From Anaerolineales bacterium (GTDB lineage: Bacteria > Chloroflexota > Anaerolineae > Anaerolineales > Villigracilaceae), in assembly GCA_025966435.1 (NCBI GenBank), contig JAICRQ010000191.1:1-6745 (forward strand): a stretch of DNA of 6,745 nucleotides. The letters run 5' to 3'. Positions 1 through 3,802 of the stretch are shown here, one piece after another. Within the stretch, counting starts at the first letter, position 1. Each line of letters begins with the position of its first letter. The notes beneath the pieces are model-generated. The model worked only from the letters and a program-made list of their open reading frames with translations. It made no database searches and was not told the origin of the DNA. The position numbers and the translations under genes are program-made.

Positions 1-118
1 CCTCAGCAGGCTCATTGTAAAAAATTAAATCGCCCCCGGGGTTCACAATAAAAATGGGCATTGCCAGACATTCAGCCAGATGCCTTGAGAGTATAACTTC
101 GATTTCCTGCTGAGACAT
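1..118 (-). CDS. PAS-domain protein, N-terminal part (cut by window edge)
   Basis: The first 39 residues are visible, beginning MSQQEIEVILSRHLAE, then a stretch reading MPIFIVNPGGDLIFYNEPAE. The pattern of hydrophobic strand, N-P-G-G-D turn, second strand and YNEPAE is that of the start of a PAS fold (known family pattern). PAS domains sense small ligands, redox state or light, or mediate protein contacts. The ATG at 116-118 is preceded by GGAGG (minus strand, 128-132) with a 9-base gap, which supports this start. No signal peptide or membrane segment is seen in the visible part. The gene lies 65 bases downstream of rsfS on the same strand and may be the last member of the run that starts with the response regulator. 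The rest of the protein, and so any output domain, is outside the window. Confidence 0.7.
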   Translation of the reverse strand, partial: MSQQEIEVILSRHLAECLAMPIFIVNPGGDLIFYNEPAE

Positions 119-183
119 ATCTGCGTTCCTCCGGCAGTTTTATTGACAGCCTGGTAATAGAAGATTTCACGAGAGCAAGCAGT

Positions 184-528
184 CTATTGCATCCTCAGCA
201 ATATTTTTCCGTCGCTCCACAACTCCTCAAGGTCATAATACTCACGCATATCCGGCGAGAAAAGATGGACAACCACATCACCGTAATCGAGGACAAGCCA
301 GCCTTCCTCTGCTCGTCCTTCTACACGTCCCTTTTTCTTGTGTTCCTGCTTGGTGGCTTCCAACACGCCTTTTGCCAGGGCATCGAGCATGCGGTCGCTT
401 GTGCCGTTGCAGATGACAAAATAATCCGTGAATGATGCGATGTCCTTGATATCGAGAAGCAGAATGTCTTCACCCTTTCTATCCTCCAGGGCTTCGACGA
501 TTTTATGTGCAAGATCGAGTGCGTTCAG
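184..528 (-). CDS. rsfS: Ribosomal silencing factor RsfS (RsfS/YbeB/IojAP family)
   Basis: RsfS binds ribosomal protein uL14 on the 50S subunit and blocks joining with the 30S subunit, lowering translation in starvation or stationary phase (known for the family). The 114-residue product has the usual family length. Family hallmarks are visible: an N-terminal helix followed by GEDILLLDI (19-27), DYFVICNGTS (35-44), GWLVLDYGDVVVHLF (76-90) and REYYDLEELW (95-104). These regions need translation from upstream of the first in-frame ATG (codon 47), which would remove a third of the domain. An in-frame TGA (532-534) lies just two codons before CTG at 526-528, and no ATG, GTG or TTG occurs between that TGA and codon 47. 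CTG, placed behind a strong Shine-Dalgarno sequence, is therefore the likely start. The gene follows thpR after 41 bases. The family assignment is firm and the start codon fairly so. Confidence 0.93.
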   Translation of the reverse strand: MNALDLAHKIVEALEDRKGEDILLLDIKDIASFTDYFVICNGTSDRMLDALAKGVLEATKQEHKKKGRVEGRAEEGWLVLDYGDVVVHLFSPDMREYYDLEELWSDGKILLRMQ

Positions 529-530
529 AT

Positions 531-538
531 ATCACCTC
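531..538 (-). promoter_or_regulatory. Strong Shine-Dalgarno sequence of rsfS
   Basis: The minus strand reads GAGGTGAT, an extended match to the 16S rRNA anti-Shine-Dalgarno sequence. It ends two bases before the CTG at 528-526, and its GAGG core is 6 bases from that CTG. It overlaps the in-frame TGA that bars any earlier start, so it decides in favour of CTG as the rsfS initiator. Confidence 0.7.
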
Positions 539-547
539 ATAAAGTTC

Positions 548-573
548 GTAGTCACGACTTCAGTCGTTGCTAC
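548..573. repeat. Palindromic hairpin between thpR and rsfS, dispersed-repeat type
   Basis: The two arms (548-558 and 563-573) form 11 positions around a TTCA loop: nine Watson-Crick pairs, one G-U pair (552/569) and one mismatch (553/568). The core ACGACTTCAGTCGT resembles short palindromic repeats scattered through many cyanobacterial and Chloroflexota genomes (from memory, not checked). The thpR stop codon (570-572) is inside the right arm. On the plus strand the hairpin is followed by TTTTT (574-578), so it could also stop antisense transcription. On the minus strand no T-run follows, so thpR-rsfS read-through should be possible. With only one copy in view, its repeat status is unproven. 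Confidence 0.6.
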
Positions 574-1154
574 TTTTTCAATGGCGCGGAATACAACTGT
601 GTATACACCGAGCCTTGGGGCTTCAAATCACTTTTGTACAAGTGCACCGAGTCTACTCTGGCAGTGCCCAGCAAGTCAATCCTTGTTTCTTCCAGGGCGC
701 GGCGGATGATCTGCTGTTCGGTCGCAGCGACACGTGAACCCTGCTTAACGCGCCCAATCGTCAGATGTGGCGAGAAACCACGCTCCTCCGATTCATAGCC
801 CAGCCTGCGTGAGGCAAGTTCAATCCCGCGCTGGAGTCCCTCGAGGGCTGCCGGGGCTTGAATGCCGATATAGATCACGCGTGGGCGCTTCGCGTTTGGA
901 AAGGAACCCAATCCGCTTAAACATAGATCGAAACAAGGAAACATGTCCGCCTCAGCGCGCAGCATTTGCGAGAGCATCTCTACACTGCTTGGGGAAACAT
1001 CACCCAGGAATTTCAGAGTCAGGTGCAAGTTTTCCATCGGAACCCAGCGGACAGCTGAACCGGTTCCTTTTTGCAGAGGAGCCATTGCTTCGTACACCGC
1101 TTCCCGGATTTCCAGTGGGATTTCAAGCGCTATGAATGCGCGCAGAAGACTCAT
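570..1154 (-). CDS. thpR: RNA 2',3'-cyclic phosphodiesterase ThpR (2H superfamily)
   Basis: The 194-residue protein carries the two HxTx signatures of the 2H phosphoesterase fold, HLTL at 44-47 and HLTI at 130-133, each contributing a catalytic histidine and threonine. The spacing, the start RAFIALEIP and the full length match the ThpR/LigT family. Family members hydrolyse 2',3'-cyclic phosphate ends of RNA to 2'-phosphomonoesters, and E. coli LigT also joins tRNA halves in vitro. No signal peptide is seen, so the protein should be cytoplasmic. The ATG lies three bases after the response-regulator stop, with no clear Shine-Dalgarno sequence of its own, which suggests translational coupling. 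The C-terminus (PLKK) ends with a TAG that belongs to the palindromic repeat at 548-573, so the tail may have been altered when that repeat arrived. Confidence 0.92.
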   Translation of the reverse strand: MSLLRAFIALEIPLEIREAVYEAMAPLQKGTGSAVRWVPMENLHLTLKFLGDVSPSSVEMLSQMLRAEADMFPCFDLCLSGLGSFPNAKRPRVIYIGIQAPAALEGLQRGIELASRRLGYESEERGFSPHLTIGRVKQGSRVAATEQQIIRRALEETRIDLLGTARVDSVHLYKSDLKPQGSVYTQLYSAPLKK

Positions 1155-1157
1155 GTT

Positions 1158-1550
1158 TCAGACCGCTGTGGATGGATTGTCCAGGGCTCGTTCCACAGCT
1201 TCCTTCAGCTCAAGAAAGCCAACAGGCTTGGTCAGGTACGTGGAGGCGCCCGCCTCCATGCCGACCCGGATATCCGCCGGCATGCTCTTTGCAGAGACGA
1301 CAACCACCGGGATCGATACGAGCTCGGGATCCTGACGCATTTGTCGCAAAATATCAAGACCCGATACCTCAGGCATCATGATATCGAGAATAACAATATC
1401 GGGTTTTTCTGTGTTAATCAGGCTGAGAGCAGGTGTACTCGAAGTGGTTTTTAGAACCCGAAAACCGCTGACTCGCATCATCTCGGCAAATAATTCAGCG
1501 GCATCTGCTTCATCTTCGATGATCAAAACGGTTTTTGGTGGCGATGTCAT
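1158..1550 (-). CDS. Stand-alone response-regulator receiver (CheY-like)
   Basis: The 130-residue product is one receiver domain and little else. The acidic pair is E12-D13, the phosphoacceptor is D56 in VILDIMMPEVSG, the switch residue is S86 in VVVVSAKS, Y105 is the aromatic switch, and K108 in TKP is the invariant lysine. All key residues are present, so it should be phosphorylated by a histidine kinase, which is not in this window. With no DNA-binding or enzyme domain it would act through protein contacts, like CheY or a single-domain phosphorelay protein. It is the first gene of a leftward run with thpR and rsfS, an unusual set of neighbours. The only start with context is the ATG at 1548-1550; no strong Shine-Dalgarno sequence precedes it. 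The partner is unknown. Confidence 0.92.
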   Translation of the reverse strand: MTSPPKTVLIIEDEADAAELFAEMMRVSGFRVLKTTSSTPALSLINTEKPDIVILDIMMPEVSGLDILRQMRQDPELVSIPVVVVSAKSMPADIRVGMEAGASTYLTKPVGFLELKEAVERALDNPSTAV

Positions 1551-1570
1551 GAATAAATATACTTAGAATA

Positions 1571-1599
1571 ACAATAGCATAAGACAGATGAATTCGCAA
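1571..1599 (-). promoter_or_regulatory. Candidate sigma-70-type promoter of the response regulator-thpR-rsfS run
   Basis: On the minus strand TTGCGA (1594-1599) and TATTGT (1571-1576) are separated by exactly 17 bases. Each matches the consensus hexamer at four of six positions. Transcription would begin about 14 bases before the response-regulator ATG. This is the only well-spaced pair I see in the 135-base divergent gap between the response regulator and the DUF1684 gene, but the match is modest. Confidence 0.35.
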
Positions 1600-1685
1600 G
1601 AGGATGAATGTGTGGCGAACAAGCGGCTCTTCTGTAAGATTTTTCATTCACCTTCTATCTAGGTGGTAGACGGAATGGAGAAACT

Positions 1686-2195
1686 ATGAGCGATCTGGAT
1701 GACTTTCGTGCAGAAAAAGATGACTTCTTTGAGACATACCCGCAGAGCCCTCTCACGCCGGAACAAAAACGTAGCTTTCAGGGCTTAGCATATTTCCCGG
1801 AAAACGAGTCGTTGCGACTCGAAGTAGAGGTGGAGCGGCTATTCGACCAGCAACCGATGGAGATGCAAACCTCGACAGGCGGTGTACAGACGTATATACG
1901 TCACTCGCGTTTTAAGTTCCGGGTAGAGGGGGATGAGGCAGAGCTGACGATCTATCAGAATGAGAATGGGTATTTCCTGCCATTTGTCGATTCGCTGGCG
2001 GGGAAGGAAACCTATCCCGCCGGGCGCTATCTCGAGCCGGAAGAGTTACATGGCAACCGTTTCCTGGTCGATTTTAACCTGGCGTATAACCCGTATTGCG
2101 CCTATAACGAAATGTGGTCCTGCCCGATCACCCCAGCCGAGAATCGATTGAAAGTCCCCATTCGTGCCGGGGAGAAGTTGTTTGAGGAACATTAA
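1686..2195 (+). CDS. DUF1684 family protein
   Basis: The 169-residue protein matches the pattern of DUF1684, a family of unknown function. It begins with FRAEKDDFF (7-15), followed by SPLTPEQKRSFQGLAYFP (21-38). The middle has FLPFVDSLAGKETYPAGRYL (97-116). The most conserved part is the C-terminal stretch VDFNLAYNPYCAYNEMWSCP (128-147), then PAENRLKVPIRAGEK. Two cysteines (138 and 146) flank the AYNE segment and could bind metal or form a disulfide (inference). There is no signal peptide or membrane helix, so it is likely cytoplasmic. The start is supported by GGAG at 1677-1680, five bases before the ATG. It is transcribed alone, divergent from the response-regulator run, and ends about 75 bases before a strong bidirectional terminator. 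No reaction can be assigned. Confidence 0.88.
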   Translation: MSDLDDFRAEKDDFFETYPQSPLTPEQKRSFQGLAYFPENESLRLEVEVERLFDQQPMEMQTSTGGVQTYIRHSRFKFRVEGDEAELTIYQNENGYFLPFVDSLAGKETYPAGRYLEPEELHGNRFLVDFNLAYNPYCAYNEMWSCPITPAENRLKVPIRAGEKLFEEH

Positions 2196-2268
2196 GCCCC
2201 TACCAGAACAATTCCGTTCTGCATCCATCTGGCTTTTCAGCAAAACCTTTAGAGTCTTAAACACAAAT

Positions 2269-2297
2269 AAAATGACGGGCAAAAGCCCGTCATTTTT
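2269..2297. terminator. Bidirectional intrinsic terminator between DUF1684 and anti-sigma genes
   Basis: A perfect 12-bp stem (2269-2280 with 2285-2296), GC-rich towards the loop, closes an AAAA loop. The plus strand continues the T-run at 2293-2297. The minus strand leaves the stem through TTTT and then ATTTGTGTTT. It can therefore end both the DUF1684 transcript and the convergent sigma/anti-sigma transcript. The anti-sigma stop codon (2290-2292) lies inside the stem. Confidence 0.9.
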
Positions 2298-2586
2298 CAT
2301 CTTGGCTCGTTTTCTCCAGAACATCCAGAAGCGCCTGGTATTCCTCGCAGCATTCTGAGCACATATCTAGGTGTTCTCGAATGAGCGGCATCAATTGCGC
2401 TGCGTCCTTTTTATCGACTTCCCGCTCTACGTATTCATCGATTCTTGCATAGATTTCGTCGCAAGGAGCATCCTCTTCCCGTACGCTTTCGAGCACACGC
2501 AGGAATCCCAGCACGGCTTCATTGGGGATTTCCTCGTGGTGGTTGAAGCTGCTCTTAATCTTTTGGATGAGGGCGCGGATGTTCAT
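2290..2586 (-). CDS. Small soluble zinc-finger (ZAS/HC2-type) putative anti-sigma factor
   Basis: The 98-residue protein has H72-x3-C76-x2-C79 (EHLDMCSECCEEY), the HxxxCxxC zinc-binding motif of ZAS-domain anti-sigma factors. C42, in APCDEIYARIDEYVERE, is well placed to be the fourth ligand. Such domains wrap around an ECF sigma factor and keep it from RNA polymerase (known for the family). No membrane helix is present, unlike many transmembrane anti-sigma factors, so the control is cytoplasmic. Some soluble ZAS proteins of the RsrA kind respond to thiol oxidation, and the extra C80 beside C79 makes that possible here (inference). It lies 36 bases downstream of the sigma gene on the same strand, the usual order for a sigma/anti-sigma pair. 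The ATG at 2584-2586 has only weak Shine-Dalgarno context. The stop falls within the terminator stem. Confidence 0.8.
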   Translation of the reverse strand: MNIRALIQKIKSSFNHHEEIPNEAVLGFLRVLESVREEDAPCDEIYARIDEYVEREVDKKDAAQLMPLIREHLDMCSECCEEYQALLDVLEKTSQDEK

Positions 2587-2622
2587 AATCTTTTGTCTTT
2601 GATGGTTAACGGATAGGTAATC

Positions 2623-3261
2623 TTACTTTTGCTCGAAGAGCGTCAGGACTTCGTTAGGAGTAATGTCTTCCATGGAAAGCCGCCGTTTGAGTCTGAGCCG
2701 CGCGTCGTGGAGCAGTTTGTAGAGGGCGTTTCGGTTCGTCTTGAGCCTGCGTGCCGCATCTTCCATAGGCATATCCTGGACTCCCAACAGGATTAGTGCC
2801 TGACGCTGGCGGTCGGTTAATTCCTCCTCAATAATGCGGCGGACGCGCGCCAGCATATCGGCGCGTTCTGCAGAGGTCTCGGGGCCTGCCTGGGGATCGG
2901 CGAGCAGGCCGGGTGGGGGAGGTAGCTCTTCGTTCTCTGTGAGCTCATCCAGCGAGGAGTCGCGCCAGCGCTTCCGGCGGAGTTCCGTCAGCGCGATGCG
3001 CACGGCAATCTTATGGACCCAGGTCGTGAACTGGCTGCGTCCTTCAAAGGTGCTCAACTGGTCGAGGACGCGCAGGAGTGTTTCCTGCGTCACTTCCTCG
3101 ACGAGAGAATTAAATTGCGGCTGATCGGGCGAAAGCCAGCGTGAAAGGGCATAGGGCAGACCTTTTTGAACAATCGCGCGCAAATCTTCCAGCGCGGCTT
3201 CGCGCGCTGGTCCGGACGTCCCCAGGTCTGAGACCCAGGCTTCGTTGCTTCTTGTGAGCAT
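2623..3261 (-). CDS. ECF-type RNA polymerase sigma factor
   Basis: The 212-residue product has sigma region 2 at about 35-100, including FNSLVEEVTQETLLRVLDQL and the FTTWVHKIAVRIALTELRRK segment of regions 2.3-2.4. A proline-rich linker (PPPPG, 114-118) follows. Region 4 lies at about 145-196, with LTDRQRQALILLGVQDMPMEDAARRL and an HTH ending NALYKLLHDARLRLKRRL. Regions 1 and 3 are absent, as in ECF (group 4) sigma factors, so it should direct RNA polymerase to a limited regulon. The frame stays open upstream to 3525, but that stretch crosses the terminator and tRNA fragment. The ATG at 3259-3261 fits the expected N-terminus. A TATAAT ending nine bases before this ATG suggests a leaderless message. 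The putative anti-sigma gene follows after 36 bases. The target genes cannot be told from here. Confidence 0.9.
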   Translation of the reverse strand: MLTRSNEAWVSDLGTSGPAREAALEDLRAIVQKGLPYALSRWLSPDQPQFNSLVEEVTQETLLRVLDQLSTFEGRSQFTTWVHKIAVRIALTELRRKRWRDSSLDELTENEELPPPPGLLADPQAGPETSAERADMLARVRRIIEEELTDRQRQALILLGVQDMPMEDAARRLKTNRNALYKLLHDARLRLKRRLSMEDITPNEVLTLFEQK

Positions 3262-3270
3262 ATTCGTTGA

Positions 3271-3276
3271 ATTATA
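3271..3276 (-). promoter_or_regulatory. Perfect -10 box of the sigma-factor gene
   Basis: The minus strand reads TATAAT, an exact consensus -10 hexamer, nine bases upstream of the sigma-factor ATG. No good -35 hexamer is found 16-18 bases further up. Transcription from this box would start within about three bases of the ATG, giving a nearly leaderless mRNA. This agrees with the lack of a properly spaced Shine-Dalgarno sequence: the nearest, GAAGG, is about 15 bases away and sits in the promoter itself. Confidence 0.5.
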
Positions 3277-3313
3277 CCTTCGGGTCACTATATAAGATAG
3301 AAATGTTAAAACA

Positions 3314-3339
3314 AATAACGAGCCCAATGGCTCGTTATT
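3314..3339 (-). terminator. Intrinsic terminator directly after the tRNA 3' end
   Basis: A perfect 11-bp stem (3314-3324 with 3329-3339) encloses a four-base loop. On the minus strand it is followed by TGTTTTAACATTT, which is fairly T-rich. It starts two bases after the last base of the tRNA fragment, the position normal for a tRNA gene terminator, and so is probably the native terminator of the tRNA gene once whole here. It would also shield the sigma gene from read-through. Confidence 0.75.
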
Positions 3340-3340
3340 G

Positions 3341-3370
3341 TGGGCGCACAGGGACTTGAACCCCGGACTT
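3341..3370 (-). other. tRNA 3'-end fragment (T arm and acceptor strand), candidate attachment-site core
   Basis: Read on the minus strand, 3365-3341 gives T stem CGGGG, loop TTCAAGT, closing strand CCCTG (one G-U pair), acceptor strand TGCGCCC and discriminator A. The preceding AAGTC (3370-3366) looks like a five-base variable loop. CCA is not encoded. A whole tRNA would need a 5' end close to GGGCGCA, a D arm and an anticodon stem within the next 45 or so bases. The sequence there has no paired anticodon stem and no GCTC/GAGC D stem, so the gene is not intact. A 3' tRNA end next to its terminator but lacking its 5' half is what integration by a tyrosine recombinase leaves at the attR side. 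Alternatives are a decayed tRNA or a chance rearrangement. The isotype cannot be told. Confidence 0.6.
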
Positions 3371-3593
3371 CTACTGTGTGATTCTAACTGCTCATGTTCC
3401 AATGCATCCAATACCCCCATTTTGTGTGTTTTTGTTTGGTTTTTTGCATTTTTCAGGAGTGTAAAAGTCCATTGAGACCAGTGTTTCCATTGTGTTTTAT
3501 CCTGATCGCAACACTTTCGCAACACCTACAGCCAGGATTGCAATCTCGCGTTCCGTTGATTCCGGAAAGGCTTTACAAACCGGAAAAACAAAA

Positions 3594-3622
3594 AGACAAC
3601 TTGATATATTATCAAGTTGTCT
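3594..3622. repeat. Perfect 13-bp palindrome, possible minus-strand terminator or operator
   Basis: The arms 3594-3606 and 3610-3622 are exact inverted copies around TAT. On the minus strand the right arm is followed by TTTGTTTTTCC, the layout of an intrinsic terminator, though the stem is AT-rich and the loop has only three bases. No minus-strand gene to its right clearly needs it. It lies about 180 bases upstream of the STAND gene, so an operator role or a mobile-element end is also possible. Confidence 0.55.
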
Positions 3623-3744
3623 CACTTGGCATTCCCAGCGTGGTTGAACCTGCGGAGCGGTTTTGTAGAAGCAAGTTAGAAGCCCGATCATTTGGCAAAG
3701 CGCTCCTGGGCATGTGGGACGAGTATCCATGAGTTCAACAGAAA

Positions 3745-3773
3745 TTGCTATTTTCCAGTAACAATCGGATAAA
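3745..3773 (+). promoter_or_regulatory. Weak candidate promoter of the STAND gene
   Basis: TTGCTA (3745-3750) and GATAAA (3768-3773) are 17 bases apart and each matches consensus at four of six positions. Transcription would begin about 20 bases before the ATG at 3803. A TACAAT (3779-3784) is a better -10 box but has no partner -35. No Shine-Dalgarno sequence precedes the ATG. Confidence 0.25.
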
Positions 3774-3802
3774 AATAGTACAATTGTTTATTACCATTGG
3801 TT

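Larger units (their letters stand above)
3371..3802. other. Non-coding stretch between the tRNA fragment and the STAND gene
   Basis: These 432 bases hold no gene I can support. Open frames exist on both strands but their products are low-complexity or Cys/Phe-rich and look like no known family, and none has a ribosome binding site. The best coding-like piece is the end of a plus-strand frame (about 3640-3732, ending RSFGKALLGMWDEYP), whose TGA overlaps an ATG opening a ten-codon frame. It could be a remnant of a broken gene, but I cannot name it. The tract is A/T-rich around 3420-3450 and 3580-3615. It contains the palindrome at 3594-3622 and presumably the STAND gene promoter near its right end. 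Confidence 0.5.

Noticed and set aside
187..390. Short rsfS starting at the internal ATG (68 residues)
   Set aside because: It would delete the conserved N-terminal third, including GEDILLLDI and DYFVICNGTS. The start at 528 restores the full family length.
3341..3418. An intact tRNA starting at GGGGGTA about 78 bases from the 3' end
   Set aside because: The 5' strand can pair with the acceptor at six of seven positions (one G-G mismatch, one G-U), but no D stem or anticodon stem forms and the central part is the wrong length. A diverged pseudo-tRNA remains possible.
3262..3525. N-terminal extension of the sigma factor to 300 residues (ATG at 3525)
   Set aside because: The extra 88 codons run through the tRNA fragment, its terminator and the TATAAT box, and their composition is unlike any sigma N-terminus. 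The ATG at 3261 fits the family length.
3497..3730. Minus-strand 77-codon frame upstream of the STAND gene
   Set aside because: Cys-rich shadow-like product that reads straight through the perfect palindrome, with no ribosome binding site. Not supported as a gene.
3797..3802. TTG at 3797 as start of the STAND gene
   Set aside because: ATG at 3803 is two codons later, is a better start codon, and the HTH begins about 13 residues further on either way. Neither has a Shine-Dalgarno sequence.
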